64,000 bases of DNA from Sediminibacterium sp. FEMGT703S (GCA_002786355.1 PGCO01000013.1:434001-498000); one strand, 5' to 3'. Shown: positions 1 to 9,723, counted from the first letter of the stretch. Notes: a model not told the origin generated them from the letters alone. A program made the numbers and translations.

Positions 1-12
1 GCTATCTGCTGA

Positions 13-1587
13 TTAATATCGTTTTTTATTACTAGCCCTTGTACTTGATCTTCCACCCAAACCCAAAGCACCTAATAAGCTTCTGGTAATAATACTCGCG
101 GCTGTTCTACCTACTTGTTTTACAATGGGATTATCAAAAAAACTTTCTTCTTTTTGCTTACTGGCTCTTCCGCTATTGTCAGAAAACTGAGCATCATTTT
201 CGGGTGTTGACAATGCTGCGGTTCTTGCTTGCGCTTCGGCTAATTTTGCTGATAATATTTCGTGCGCACTTTCACTATCAATCACCTGATTGTACTTTGG
301 CACTAGTTTACTTTTAGCATTGATGGTATTTATTTCTGCCTCTGTTAAAACATCCATTCTGCTTTGAGGAGGATTCAACATGGTATGTATTAGCGGAGTA
401 GGAATTCCTTTCTCATTTAATAAAGTAACAAATGCTTCACCAATACCTAACTGGGTCAATAACTCATCCACATCATAAAAGTCTGACTCTGGAAAATTCT
501 CCGCAGCTTGTTTAATTGTTTTTCTATCTGCAGCAGTAAATGCGCGCAATGCATGTTGTACTTTTAATCCTAATTGACTTAATATAGAAGCTGGAATATC
601 CTGTGGATTTTGAGTACAGAAAAATATACCAACCCCCTTTGATCTAATTAATTTAATAACTGTTTCTAATTGCTGTAATAAGGCATCCGATGCTTCTTGA
701 AAAATCAAATGCGCTTCGTCAATAAACAAAATCAACTTAGGCTTATCCAAATCGCCTTCTTCAGGGCAGCTGGCATATAACTCGGCCAACAATTGCAACA
801 TAAATGTAGAAAATAATTTAGGCTTGTCTTGCATATCGGTTACACGCAAAATATTAATCATGCCCCTCCCATCATCACTGATGCGCATTAAATCATCTAT
901 TTCAAAACTTTTTTCACCAAAAAAAATATCTGCACCTTGTTGTTGTAATTCGATTACTTTTCTTAAGATGGTTCCAGTAGAAGTAGTAGAAATTTTTCCG
1001 TACAACTTTTCTATCTCCACCTTCCCCTCTGCACCAATGTATTGTAATACTTTAATAAAATCTTTCAAATCGAGCAGTGGCATTGCATTGTCGTCACAAT
1101 ACTTAAAAATCATAGAAACTAACCCGCCCTGGGTATCGTTCAATCCTAATATTTTACTTAATAAAACAGGGCCAAATTCAGAAACAGTTGCACGCAACTT
1201 AACACCATTCCCTCCTGTTAAAGTCAACAGTTCAACTGGATAAGCAGTGGGCTTCCACTGAATACCCAATTTTGCGGACCGCTCAATTATTTTTTCGTTG
1301 GAAACTCCTTCAGTAGCAATACCACTTAAGTCACCTTTAATATCCATCAATAAAACAGGCACACTATTATCGCTCAAACACTCACTAATCAGTTGCAATG
1401 TTTTGGTTTTGCCTGTACCCGTAGCCCCTGCAATCAATCCATGTCGATTCATTGTTTTGAGCGGAATATAAATAGCAGCATCATTAACCACTTCTCCATT
1501 CAACATTCCACAGCCGATTTTTACCTTTTCTCCTTTAAATTGATATCCTTTTTGAACGGCTTCTGCAAATGCTAATGAATGACTCAT
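13..1587 (-). CDS. HerA-like helicase / DUF853 family ATPase
   Basis: A 524-residue P-loop ATPase of the HerA/FtsK-like DUF853 (YjgR) family. The Walker A motif GATGTGKT is at residues 54-61 and the Walker B motif LILFIDEAH lies in the middle of the protein, followed by an FFCTQNPQDIP segment typical of the family. The C-terminus is basic and Ser/Gly-rich. There is no signal peptide or membrane segment, so it is probably cytoplasmic. Family members are presumed DNA-translocating or nucleoprotein ATPases, but their physiological role is unsettled. The gene is complete, with its stop 12 bases from the left window edge, and is divergent from the gene at 1684. No perfect -7 element was found upstream. 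Family confidence is high; function is inferred only at family level. Confidence 0.88.
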   Translation of the reverse strand: MSHSLAFAEAVQKGYQFKGEKVKIGCGMLNGEVVNDAAIYIPLKTMNRHGLIAGATGTGKTKTLQLISECLSDNSVPVLLMDIKGDLSGIATEGVSNEKIIERSAKLGIQWKPTAYPVELLTLTGGNGVKLRATVSEFGPVLLSKILGLNDTQGGLVSMIFKYCDDNAMPLLDLKDFIKVLQYIGAEGKVEIEKLYGKISTTSTGTILRKVIELQQQGADIFFGEKSFEIDDLMRISDDGRGMINILRVTDMQDKPKLFSTFMLQLLAELYASCPEEGDLDKPKLILFIDEAHLIFQEASDALLQQLETVIKLIRSKGVGIFFCTQNPQDIPASILSQLGLKVQHALRAFTAADRKTIKQAAENFPESDFYDVDELLTQLGIGEAFVTLLNEKGIPTPLIHTMLNPPQSRMDVLTEAEINTINAKSKLVPKYNQVIDSESAHEILSAKLAEAQARTAALSTPENDAQFSDNSGRASKQKEESFFDNPIVKQVGRTAASIITRSLLGALGLGGRSSTRASNKKRY

Positions 1588-1683
1588 AAACTGATTTATT
1601 GCAAAATAGCTAATGCCATTCTAGCTTTAAAATAAATTTTTGTATTTTGAAGTCATTATATTTTTTCCAAGAAAAGAATCCCA

Positions 1684-2274
1684 ATGCTTAAAAAAATCTG
1701 GAACACTCATTGGTTGTTGCACAAATTCGTTGGACTTGCATGCGTTTTAATGGGACTATGGGGATTTTTAGATAGTATGTTCAGTCAAAGTTACAAGATA
1801 CAACTCCCTATTAAGCAGAACCTCAACATTCAAAAACCTCAAATATTACTGTCGTATCCCAATGCCAAACTCATAAGCAATTACACTGTGCTTGAAATTG
1901 AAAATCCAAGTATAGTGCAACGCTTATTTTGGCCCAATGAAAATCATTTTGAACCACTGATTTGGCTGTTGGTTTTCTTTACTGGGACTGTTACCTTAAG
2001 AATTTTTATACAGATGAGAAATCAAATTGAATTTTTTACAGAAAATTTAAAATGGCTAAGATTTTTGTGGGGAAGTTATATAATTTGTTTTTTTATTTTT
2101 CACATTAGCGGCTATTTCATCAACTCGTCTGTGCAAATTTTAACCAACAATGAAATAGAATATAATAGATATGGTAATGACCATGCCACTAATGTTGTTT
2201 GGATTGGTTTTGTTTTTGGCATTTTGTATAAGCTATACGAAAAAGGAGTACAATTGCAAAAAAGCAGCCACTAA
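1684..2274 (+). CDS. Small integral membrane protein (DUF2975-like)
   Basis: A 196-residue protein with about four hydrophobic segments: near residues 12-30, 93-112, 125-147 and 167-183. A soluble loop of about 60 residues follows the first helix. The overall plan resembles DUF2975 membrane proteins, but I see no diagnostic motif and this is a guess. It lies 16 bases upstream of a di-haem peroxidase gene on the same strand. A perfect promoter element falls in that short gap, so the two genes may be transcribed separately or both together and independently. No catalytic residues were recognised. Confidence 0.6.
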   Translation: MLKKIWNTHWLLHKFVGLACVLMGLWGFLDSMFSQSYKIQLPIKQNLNIQKPQILLSYPNAKLISNYTVLEIENPSIVQRLFWPNENHFEPLIWLLVFFTGTVTLRIFIQMRNQIEFFTENLKWLRFLWGSYIICFFIFHISGYFINSSVQILTNNEIEYNRYGNDHATNVVWIGFVFGILYKLYEKGVQLQKSSH

Positions 2275-2278
2275 ATTG

Positions 2279-2286
2279 TAACTTTG
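2279..2286 (+). promoter_or_regulatory. -7 element TAACTTTG for the peroxidase gene
   Basis: A perfect match to the Bacteroidota TAnnTTTG -7 element. Only four bases separate it from the ATG at 2291, so transcription would begin at or next to the start codon. Confidence 0.65.
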
Positions 2287-2290
2287 CACC

Positions 2291-3223
2291 ATGAAAAAAT
2301 GGTGGGTTATTGGGGGATTAGGACTGGCTATTGCTTTCAGCAGCGGCTTCAACACACCAAGCCCTATAAAAACAAAAGCTCAGTTGGGGAAGAAGCTCTT
2401 CTTCGATCCCATCCTTTCTAAAGACCATTCTATAAGCTGCGCTAGCTGTCATATTCCTGCTTTTGGTTTTGCAGATACATTAGCCATTAGTTTAGGTGTT
2501 GGCGCAACCCCAGGTAGTAGAAATGCACCTAGCGTAATGAACCTTCGTGGACATAATCCATTTTTTTGGGATGGCAGAGCCGCAAGCCTTGAGCAACAGG
2601 CTTTAATGCCTATAGAAAATCCCGTTGAAATGAACCTTCCAATTAAAGAAGCCATAAAAAGGCTGAATGAAAGTAAGGCTTACAAATCGTTATTCAGCTC
2701 AATTTTCAAACAGCTTCCATCCCCTAAAAACCTTGGACTTGCTTTAGCTGCCTACCAAAACACACTTGAAACAGATGAATCTGCATTTGATTTGGATGAA
2801 CTATCTGCGTCGGCAGAAAGAGGCAGGCAACTATTTGTAAGCGAAAAAACAAAGTGTTTTGATTGTCATAATGGCCCTGATTTTACCAATGATGATTTTA
2901 AAAATATTGGGCTGTACGATGGGGTCAATTTTACCGACGAAGGGCGCTATGCAATTACAAAGAATAAAGAAGACCTTGGCAAATTTAAAACACCAGGGTT
3001 ACGAAATATTGCTATTACAGCCCCCTATATGCACAATGGCATGTTTAAGACGCTCGAAGAAGTAATTGACTATTACGATAACCCCTACCAATTTGTGCCA
3101 AAGCCCATTAATCTAGATTCTACATTAAAAGAGCCCCTTAAATTGACTACTGAAGAGAAAAAAGATTTAGTTAATTTTCTGAAAGCGCTTACCGATAAGC
3201 AATACCTAAATAAAGCCAATTAG
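2291..3223 (+). CDS. Di-haem cytochrome c peroxidase (CcpA/MauG family)
   Basis: A 310-residue protein with an N-terminal hydrophobic signal or anchor (residues 4-18) and two CxxCH haem c sites: CASCH at residues 50-54 and CFDCH at 189-193. Family-typical segments include LGKKLFFDP before the first haem, a WDGRA motif and TPGLRNIAITAPYMHNGMF near the C-terminus. These mark a periplasmic di-haem peroxidase that reduces hydrogen peroxide with electrons from the respiratory chain, or a MauG-like relative. Length is normal for the bacterial CCP group. No thiol-dependent partner or cytochrome biogenesis genes are next to it. It ends 77 bases before the response regulator gene. Assignment to the family is confident; peroxidase rather than another MauG-type oxidation is inferred. 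Confidence 0.9.
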   Translation: MKKWWVIGGLGLAIAFSSGFNTPSPIKTKAQLGKKLFFDPILSKDHSISCASCHIPAFGFADTLAISLGVGATPGSRNAPSVMNLRGHNPFFWDGRAASLEQQALMPIENPVEMNLPIKEAIKRLNESKAYKSLFSSIFKQLPSPKNLGLALAAYQNTLETDESAFDLDELSASAERGRQLFVSEKTKCFDCHNGPDFTNDDFKNIGLYDGVNFTDEGRYAITKNKEDLGKFKTPGLRNIAITAPYMHNGMFKTLEEVIDYYDNPYQFVPKPINLDSTLKEPLKLTTEEKKDLVNFLKALTDKQYLNKAN

Positions 3224-3300
3224 GATATTTAACAAAAGATTGCACCCTATTGCTCGGGAATTAATAGTAATTTATTGTTATTTCACTCAAAATTCTACAA

Positions 3301-3999
3301 ATGGAAGACAAGAAACAATACCAAATTTTACTTTGTGAAGACGATACCAACTTAGGTATGGTACTAAAAAATTACTTAGAATTAAATGAATATGAAGTAA
3401 CGCTAGAAAGAGATGGAAGATTAGGATTAGCTGCTTTTCAACGCGAGAAATTTGATATGTGTTTATTAGACGTGATGATGCCCAATATGGATGGATTTAC
3501 GTTAGCAGAAGAAATTAGAGATATTGATCCAGATGTTCCTTTATTTTTCTTGAGTGCAAAAACCATGAAAGATGATATTATTCAAGGGTATAAATTGGGT
3601 GCAGACGATTATATCACTAAGCCTTTTGACAGCGAAGTATTATTGCTAAAAATAAAAGCAATCTTAAAGAGAAACGAGGAAGAAAATAAAATCAACGACA
3701 ATATTGAATTTGATTTAGGAGGTTACCATTTTAATCCCAAATTGAGAGAGTTGAAAATTGGCACCACTATGCAAACCCTTTCTCCTAAGGAAAATGAATT
3801 ATTGAAAATGTTGGCCGAACATAAAAATGATTTATTGCCTCGTGAACGTGCATTGAAAAAAATATGGGGCAGTGATACTTATTTCAACGGTCGCAGCATG
3901 GATGTGTACATTGCAAAGTTGCGCAAGTATTTAAAAGAAGATACCAATATTGAAATTGTCAATATTCATGGAAATGGATTTAGACTGGTTGCTCCTTAG
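3301..3999 (+). CDS. OmpR/PhoB-type response regulator
   Basis: A 232-residue two-component response regulator. The receiver domain (about residues 7-120) has the acidic pocket EDD at 13-15, the phospho-acceptor Asp57 in LLDVMMPNMDGF, the switch Ser85 in LSAK and Lys107 in ITKPFD. The C-terminal winged-helix domain (about 135-231) ends with the family-typical MDVYIAKLRKYL and GNGFRL segments. All phosphorylation residues are present, so it should be activatable. No histidine kinase gene is adjacent, and none is seen in the window, so it is an orphan here. It converges on ruvB with a 12-base gap. No perfect -7 element was found in the 77 bases upstream. Confidence 0.93.
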   Translation: MEDKKQYQILLCEDDTNLGMVLKNYLELNEYEVTLERDGRLGLAAFQREKFDMCLLDVMMPNMDGFTLAEEIRDIDPDVPLFFLSAKTMKDDIIQGYKLGADDYITKPFDSEVLLLKIKAILKRNEEENKINDNIEFDLGGYHFNPKLRELKIGTTMQTLSPKENELLKMLAEHKNDLLPRERALKKIWGSDTYFNGRSMDVYIAKLRKYLKEDTNIEIVNIHGNGFRLVAP

Positions 4000-4011
4000 G
4001 CTTAAATACCT

Positions 4012-5043
4012 TTAGGTAAAGAGCTCCCCAGCTTCTCCTCTTTTCATTACAACCCCTAGGTGATTGTAAGCTTTTAATGTAGCTTCCCTTCCTCTAGGGG
4101 TTCTTTGTAAAAAGCCCTCTTGTATAAGGAAAGGTTCATAAACTTCTTCAATTGTACCTGGTTCTTCTCCCACTGCCGTTGCAATAGTAGTAATACCAAC
4201 AGGGCCCCCTTTGAATTTATTAATGATTGCCGATAAAATACGATTATCCATTTCATCTAAACCATGAGCATCTACATTCAATGCTTTCAAAGCATGTTGT
4301 GTAATGCCTAAATCAATTATTCCATCATTTAATACCTGTGCAAAATCTCTCACTCTTCTTAATAATCCATTGGCAATTCTAGGTGTTCCGCGACTTCTAC
4401 CTGCAATTTCTGCTGCAGCATCAATCGTAATTTTAGTACCTAAAATATTAGCACTTCTTTCAATGATTTTTTGCAAAACAGAAGCCCCGTAATATTCTAG
4501 CCTAGATTTAATTCCGAAACGAGACAACAAAGGAGCTGTTAATAATCCACTTCTTGTTGTTGCACCAACCAACGTAAATGGATTTAAATTGATTTGAATG
4601 CTTCTGGCATTAGGACCAGTATCAATCATGATATCAATTTTAAAGTCTTCCATGGCCGAATAGAGGTATTCCTCAACTACCGTACTAAGTCGGTGAATTT
4701 CATCAATAAACAGTACATCATTGGGCTGTAAATTGGTTAATAAACCTGCCAAATCACCTGGTTTTTCTATCACTGGGCCCGAAGTTTCTTTGATACTAAC
4801 CCCTAATTCGTTCGCAACAATTCGGCTTAATGTTGTTTTACCTAATCCAGGAGGACCATGAAATAAAATATGATCCAATGCTTCCCCCCTTAATTTAGCC
4901 GCTTTAATAAATATCACTAGGTTCTCAATTAATTGAGGTTGGCCAGAGAAATCATCAATTTCCTGGGGCCGAATGGTGTTTTCAAACTCCTTTTCAGCAG
5001 GGTTTAATGCGTTTAAATCGTTGTTTAGATTATTATTTGGCAT
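4012..5043 (-). CDS. ruvB: Holliday junction branch migration helicase RuvB
   Basis: A 343-residue AAA+ ATPase that drives Holliday junction branch migration with RuvA. It has Walker A GPPGLGKT at residues 63-70, Walker [11 protein letters not shown], the GATTRSG sensor region and the C-terminal winged-helix end with FLQRTPRGR. The N-terminal [11 protein letters not shown] segment is family-typical. Length is normal. ruvA is not beside it, and ruvC is about 24 kb away in the window, so the ruv genes are dispersed. A perfect -7 element ends seven bases before the ATG, which suggests a nearly leaderless mRNA. The gene is divergent from the SDR-like gene and converges with the response regulator. 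Confidence 0.98.
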   Translation of the reverse strand: MPNNNLNNDLNALNPAEKEFENTIRPQEIDDFSGQPQLIENLVIFIKAAKLRGEALDHILFHGPPGLGKTTLSRIVANELGVSIKETSGPVIEKPGDLAGLLTNLQPNDVLFIDEIHRLSTVVEEYLYSAMEDFKIDIMIDTGPNARSIQINLNPFTLVGATTRSGLLTAPLLSRFGIKSRLEYYGASVLQKIIERSANILGTKITIDAAAEIAGRSRGTPRIANGLLRRVRDFAQVLNDGIIDLGITQHALKALNVDAHGLDEMDNRILSAIINKFKGGPVGITTIATAVGEEPGTIEEVYEPFLIQEGFLQRTPRGREATLKAYNHLGVVMKRGEAGELFT

Positions 5044-5050
5044 AACTCTT

Positions 5051-5058
5051 CAAAAGTA
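5051..5058 (-). promoter_or_regulatory. -7 element TACTTTTG for ruvB
   Basis: A perfect TAnnTTTG match on the minus strand, with seven bases before the ruvB ATG at 5043. It shares a 52-base divergent intergenic region with the promoter at 5075. Confidence 0.65.
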
Positions 5059-5074
5059 CAAATAAAGCAGTCCT

Positions 5075-5082
5075 TATCTTTG
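5075..5082 (+). promoter_or_regulatory. -7 element TATCTTTG for the SDR-like gene
   Basis: A perfect TAnnTTTG match, 13 bases upstream of the ATG at 5096. Its likely -33 region falls over the ruvB -7 element, so the two promoters probably exclude each other. Confidence 0.65.
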
Positions 5083-5095
5083 GTAAAATTATAGG

Positions 5096-5770
5096 ATGGT
5101 ACAAAGAAAAGCATTGGTATTAGGCGCAAGTGGTTTAACAGGGTCATACCTACTCGAAATATTACTAGCTTCTGAACAATACAGTCAGGTTACGGTCTAT
5201 GTTCGTAGGCCACTCGGTATATCTCATCCAAAACTGGTTGAGGAGATTGTTAATTTTGAAACAATACAAACCTGGGTAGACGTAGAAGATGTGTATTGCT
5301 GCTTAGGAGCTACCATAAAAAGTGTCAAAACCAGAGAGGCATTTACTTTGGTAGACTTTGAAGCCCCATTAAGAATTGCACAATTACAATTAATGGCAGG
5401 CAGTAAAAGATTCTTGGTAGTAAGCGCTACAGGTGCTAATGCTAGGTCAAGTATATTTTATAACAGAACAAAAGGGAAATTAGAAGACTCATTAAAGCAA
5501 TTAAACTATAGCTCCATTTATATATTTCAACCTTCCTTTATTTTGGGACCAAGAAAAGAATCAAGATGGCTAGAAGAAATTGGAATTTTCATTGCACTGA
5601 AAGCAATTCCCATCATGAGGGGGAAATTTAAAAAATACATACCCGTTCACGCAAAAGCCATTGCAAGAAGTATGGTATATCATGCCACAAACTCTAAAAC
5701 AGGCATTTATACCATTCCTTCCAATATTATCAAGCAATGGGAAAAACCTGATTTTAATCCAACTACTTAG
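5096..5770 (+). CDS. NAD(P)-binding atypical SDR, HTATIP2-like
   Basis: A 224-residue Rossmann-fold protein. The dinucleotide-binding motif GASGLTG is at residues 10-16, right after the first beta-strand. A CCLGAT segment follows, and then VVSATGA and YNRTKGKLE, which carries the Tyr and Lys spaced as in atypical short-chain dehydrogenases. This pattern matches the TIP30/HTATIP2-like and nucleoside-diphosphate-sugar epimerase-like groups. It is probably an NADP-binding cytoplasmic protein of unknown substrate. The last eight bases overlap the end of the convergent M23 peptidase gene. No operon partner is seen. Confidence 0.8.
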   Translation: MVQRKALVLGASGLTGSYLLEILLASEQYSQVTVYVRRPLGISHPKLVEEIVNFETIQTWVDVEDVYCCLGATIKSVKTREAFTLVDFEAPLRIAQLQLMAGSKRFLVVSATGANARSSIFYNRTKGKLEDSLKQLNYSSIYIFQPSFILGPRKESRWLEEIGIFIALKAIPIMRGKFKKYIPVHAKAIARSMVYHATNSKTGIYTIPSNIIKQWEKPDFNPTT

Positions 5771-6470
5771 CCCATTGAATTAGGTTTATCAAAGCATCTG
5801 GGTCCGGACAATTTGCTAAGTATTTTGCTCGATTAGCTAAACTGCAAACGCCAGGATAATCCCCTGCTTGCCCTTCTATATCAATGATTAATTGAAAATG
5901 CAAATGTGGGGGCCAGTGTCCGTTTTCAGCAGGTGCTCCAAAATGCGCAAACACTTCACCTGCATTGATAAACTTTCCTTCAGTTAAATTTTTGATATCC
6001 TTTAATGCTAAATGACCATATAGACTATAAAACTGCGCCCCAGCAATTTGATGTGATAAAATAATGGTAGCTCCATAATCGCCATAGGCTTCATTAAATG
6101 CGAAACTATGTACGAAACCATCTAATGGTGCATGTACTGCTGTGTCTGCTTTACCCCAAATATCTATGCCTAAATGAATGCATCTTGCGTCTTCTTCTTT
6201 AACACCATCAAATACCCGACTTCTTGCATATACTGTCCTATGTTCATCGTATCCACCAATACCATAAAGTGCATTGGCAGCTTCCAATGTTTCATTGATA
6301 TACTCAGAAAACTTTGATGTATCTTCTATTAAAGCAGTTGTTAAGGCCTTGTTTTGCTCAGTAAAATCCATAGCCAACAATTTGTCCCTATGGGGATCAA
6401 ACGCCACTACAGGATGAATATCCAACTGCTGCTGCTGGCTTAACCAGAAATAAAAACTATTTGAGTCCAT
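5763..6470 (-). CDS. M23 family metallopeptidase without a signal peptide
   Basis: A 235-residue protein whose C-terminal half is a LytM/M23 domain. It has HLGIDIW (first zinc ligands His and Asp), a GDYGATIILSH strand, SLYGHL and the HLHF motif with the HxH ligands. The catalytic set looks complete. M23 enzymes normally cut peptidoglycan crosslinks, but this one starts with MDSNSFYFWLSQQQQ and has no signal peptide or membrane anchor, so its location is unclear. The roughly 90-residue N-terminal part matches nothing I recognise. The start is supported by a perfect -7 element 28 bases upstream. Confidence 0.85.
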   Translation of the reverse strand: MDSNSFYFWLSQQQQLDIHPVVAFDPHRDKLLAMDFTEQNKALTTALIEDTSKFSEYINETLEAANALYGIGGYDEHRTVYARSRVFDGVKEEDARCIHLGIDIWGKADTAVHAPLDGFVHSFAFNEAYGDYGATIILSHQIAGAQFYSLYGHLALKDIKNLTEGKFINAGEVFAHFGAPAENGHWPPHLHFQLIIDIEGQAGDYPGVCSLANRAKYLANCPDPDALINLIQWAK

Positions 6471-6498
6471 GGGTTCTGTTTAATAACTTTAAGATCCA

Positions 6499-6506
6499 CA
6501 AAAATA
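6499..6506 (-). promoter_or_regulatory. -7 element TATTTTTG for the M23 gene
   Basis: A perfect TAnnTTTG match on the minus strand, 28 bases upstream of the start at 6470. A near match TAACTTTA on the plus strand at 6484-6491 could serve the divergent protease gene at 6514. Confidence 0.5.
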
Positions 6507-6513
6507 AAGCCTT

Positions 6514-9500
6514 ATGAAGAAGCTCATGTTGTCCTTTTTACTATTGTCAATAGTTGGAGCAGCAAATGCTCAAACTGATCCGCTATGGATGCGCTATCCA
6601 TCCATTTCTCCTGATGGATCAACCATTGTTTTCAGTTACAAAGGCGACTTGTACAAAGTACCCAGTACCGGCGGAAATGCACAATTATTAACCATGCATG
6701 AAGCCCATGATTACTATCCAGTTTGGAGTAAAGATGGAAAACAAATTGCCTTTGCCTCCGACAGATATGGAAACTTTGATGTGTTTATCATAGCTGTAGA
6801 AGGAGGACCTGCTAAAAGATTAACGTATCACTCTTCAAATGATTATCCCTGGGATTTTACTCCTGATAATAAAAAAGTCATTTTTGGTTCTGGAAGAAAT
6901 GATTTGAATACTTCTGTGCGTTTTCCTAGAGGAAATTTATTCTCTAAGTTGTATAGTGTTCCTGTTACAGGGGGAAAGAGTTTGATGCTCTTAAGTGCAG
7001 GTTCTGAGTTTGTACATTACAATCCTAAAGGAGATTTAATGGTGTTTCAAGACAGAAAGGGTACCGAGGATCCATGGCGTAAACACCATACTTCTTCTGT
7101 TACAAGGGATATATGGACTTATCAATTGGCTAGTAAGGAATATAAAAAGATCAGCTCTTTTGAAGGAGAAGACAGAGAACCCGTATTTTCAGCAGATGGT
7201 CAATATGTTTATTACCTGAGTGAAAAAAATGGCAACCAAAATATATTCAAGCTTTCGCTGTCCAACAAAACAGCAGAACAAAAAATCAGCCACTTTAAAG
7301 ACAATCCAGTAAGACACTTGAGTATTGCCAATAACAATACTTTATGCTTTACCCAGAACGGAGAAATCTATACCATCCAAGGCGATGGTAATCCTAAAAA
7401 AACATCCATTATTATTAATAGTGACGCAAGACAAAATGATGAAAAGAATGTAACACTCAATAGTGGCGCAACAGAAATGTCTTTATCGCCTAATGGAAAA
7501 GAAATTGCTTTTGTATTTAGAGGAGAAATATTCGTTAGTTCTGTTGAAGGTGGTATCACTAAAAGAATTACCAATACCCCTCAACAAGAGAGAATGGTTG
7601 CTTTTGGCAAAGATGGGAAAAGCATATACTATGCTGCAGAAAGAGGGGAAAGTTGGGACATCCTAAGAACAAGTATTGCAAGAAAGGAAGAACCCTATTT
7701 TTATGCAGCAACACTATTAAAAGAAGAAGCTGTAATTGCTTCAGATAAAGAAGAATTTCAACCCATCATTTCACCTGATGGAAAGGAAATTGCTTATTTA
7801 GAAGAGCGGAATATTTTAAAAATATTCAACTTAGAAAAAAAGACTAGCCGAACCATTATTCCGATTGGTCAACTATTTTCCTATAGAGATGGTGATCAAC
7901 AATATGAATTTAGTCCAGATGGAAAATGGATAGCAGCAAGAAGCAACAAAGGAAGGTATGGCGCTTCTGAAGTCATGTTATTTAAAGCGGATGGCTCAGA
8001 TGCAAACGGATTAGATCTTACTAAAAGTGGTTTTGCTGAAGGAAATATTCGTTGGAGTTTAAATGGCAAAATGGTCTTATGGACCAGCGGTAAAGAAGGT
8101 AAAGGACCATTGGCTTATCAAGGTGCTAGAGAAACAGATATTTATGCGCTATTCCTAGATCAAACGGCCTATGATCAATTCAAATTGAGTAAATCAGACT
8201 ATGTTTTATGGAAGGAAAAAGAAGACAAAGAGAAAAAAGATAGTAGTAAACAAAAGGAGAGTTGGACACCAGATTTAGCTGATTTGGACAATAGAAAAAT
8301 TAAGTTGACCAATGGATCTGCCAATATCAATGACTATATCCTTTCTTCTGATGGAAGCAAGCTGTATTATATGGCTCGGTATGAAAGTGGCAGTGATTTA
8401 TGGGTTATAGATACCAGAACAAGAGAATTAAAGTCTTTGGCTAAATTAGGTGCTGGAGGGGGCGGATTAGAATTGAGTAAAGATGGAAAAAGCCTATTCG
8501 TTTTAGCAGATGGACGTATATCAAAAGTAGATGTGGAAGCAGGCAGAGTAAACGCGGTGAATTTTAATGGAGAAATGGTTTTAAATACTGCTGGAGAAAG
8601 GGCTTACATCATGGAGCATGCTTGGAGACAGGTTAAAAAGAAATTTTACGACCCCAATATCCACGGCATTAATTGGGAAATGTATCGTAAAAATTATGAG
8701 CGATTTTTACCCCATATCAACAACAATTATGATTTCCAGGAATTATTAAGTGAATTATTGGGTGAACTAAATGCATCACATACAGGCGGAAGATATTCAC
8801 CGCAAAATCCCAATGGTGATGCTACCGCATCTTTAGGATTATTTTATGATGAAAGCATTGGAGGCAATGGCTTACACGTAACCGAAGTAATGGCAGGAGG
8901 TCCTTTAGACAATGCAAATACGAAAATTAAAGCAGGGACTAATATAGAAAAAATTGATGGGGAGCTGATTACAGATCAAATGGACTGGGCCGCATTGCTA
9001 AATAGAAAAGCCGGCAAATCTGTTTTACTAACGGCATACCAAACTGGCTCTGCAGAAAGGTTTGAAGAAACAGTGAAGCCCATTGCCCTAGGAGGAGAAA
9101 ACACTTTATTGTATAAACGTTGGATTACGCAAATGGATAAGATGGTTCATGAGTTAAGCGGAGGCAAAGTGGGGTATGTACATGTGCAAGCTATGAATGA
9201 TGGAAGCTTTAGAGATGTATATGAAATTGTGATGGGGAAAAATGCAGATAAAGAAGCCCTTATTGTAGACACCCGTTTCAATGGTGGAGGATGGTTGCAC
9301 GATGACCTAGTTACCTTCCTCAATGGCAAGTCCTATTTAACTTTTGCTCCTTATGGGTTTAAAGCAAAGGGAAATGAGCCACAAAATAAATGGAGCAAAC
9401 CAAGTTGTGTAGTAATGAGTGAAAGCAATTACAGTGATGCCTTTATTTTCCCTTACGCATATAAGCAATTGGGTATAGGTAAATTAATTGGCAAGCCTGT

Positions 9501-9723
9501 CCCTGGAACAGGAACAGCAGTTTGGTGGGAAACACAGATAGACCCTACGATTGTATTTGGCATACCCATGATTGCAACCATTGGTGCAGAAGGAAGACCA
9601 ACAGAAAACCTACAGGTAAATCCTGATATTGATGTGGCAACTCCTTACAATGAAATACTCTTGGGGAAAGATGCCCAAATAGAAACGGCTGTCAAAGAAA
9701 TGTTGAAACAAATAAAAAAATAA
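6514..9723 (+). CDS. Tricorn-like S41 protease
   Basis: A 1069-residue secreted protease with a signal peptide (residues 1-19, ending ANA-QT). The N-terminal half is made of repeated WD40/TolB-type blades with SPDG motifs. A PDZ domain lies near residues 785-860 and a C-terminal S41 peptidase domain follows. The likely catalytic residues are His756 (ASHTGG), Ser974 with Asp975 (NYSDAF) and a Glu in the GAEGRPTEN segment, following the tricorn scheme. An acidic/basic linker rich in K, E and D sits near residues 565-590. It probably degrades peptides in the periplasm. It is paralogous to the protease at 13733. A strong bidirectional terminator follows the stop. Confidence 0.92.
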   Translation: MKKLMLSFLLLSIVGAANAQTDPLWMRYPSISPDGSTIVFSYKGDLYKVPSTGGNAQLLTMHEAHDYYPVWSKDGKQIAFASDRYGNFDVFIIAVEGGPAKRLTYHSSNDYPWDFTPDNKKVIFGSGRNDLNTSVRFPRGNLFSKLYSVPVTGGKSLMLLSAGSEFVHYNPKGDLMVFQDRKGTEDPWRKHHTSSVTRDIWTYQLASKEYKKISSFEGEDREPVFSADGQYVYYLSEKNGNQNIFKLSLSNKTAEQKISHFKDNPVRHLSIANNNTLCFTQNGEIYTIQGDGNPKKTSIIINSDARQNDEKNVTLNSGATEMSLSPNGKEIAFVFRGEIFVSSVEGGITKRITNTPQQERMVAFGKDGKSIYYAAERGESWDILRTSIARKEEPYFYAATLLKEEAVIASDKEEFQPIISPDGKEIAYLEERNILKIFNLEKKTSRTIIPIGQLFSYRDGDQQYEFSPDGKWIAARSNKGRYGASEVMLFKADGSDANGLDLTKSGFAEGNIRWSLNGKMVLWTSGKEGKGPLAYQGARETDIYALFLDQTAYDQFKLSKSDYVLWKEKEDKEKKDSSKQKESWTPDLADLDNRKIKLTNGSANINDYILSSDGSKLYYMARYESGSDLWVIDTRTRELKSLAKLGAGGGGLELSKDGKSLFVLADGRISKVDVEAGRVNAVNFNGEMVLNTAGERAYIMEHAWRQVKKKFYDPNIHGINWEMYRKNYERFLPHINNNYDFQELLSELLGELNASHTGGRYSPQNPNGDATASLGLFYDESIGGNGLHVTEVMAGGPLDNANTKIKAGTNIEKIDGELITDQMDWAALLNRKAGKSVLLTAYQTGSAERFEETVKPIALGGENTLLYKRWITQMDKMVHELSGGKVGYVHVQAMNDGSFRDVYEIVMGKNADKEALIVDTRFNGGGWLHDDLVTFLNGKSYLTFAPYGFKAKGNEPQNKWSKPSCVVMSESNYSDAFIFPYAYKQLGIGKLIGKPVPGTGTAVWWETQIDPTIVFGIPMIATIGAEGRPTENLQVNPDIDVATPYNEILLGKDAQIETAVKEMLKQIKK

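Noticed and set aside
824..1243. A 139-residue open frame opposite the HerA-like gene
   Set aside because: It lies fully within the conserved ATPase region and looks like chance translation.
4007..4018. TACC-TTTA-GGTA as a terminator for the response regulator and ruvB
   Set aside because: The four-base-pair stem is too weak and overlaps the ruvB stop codon.
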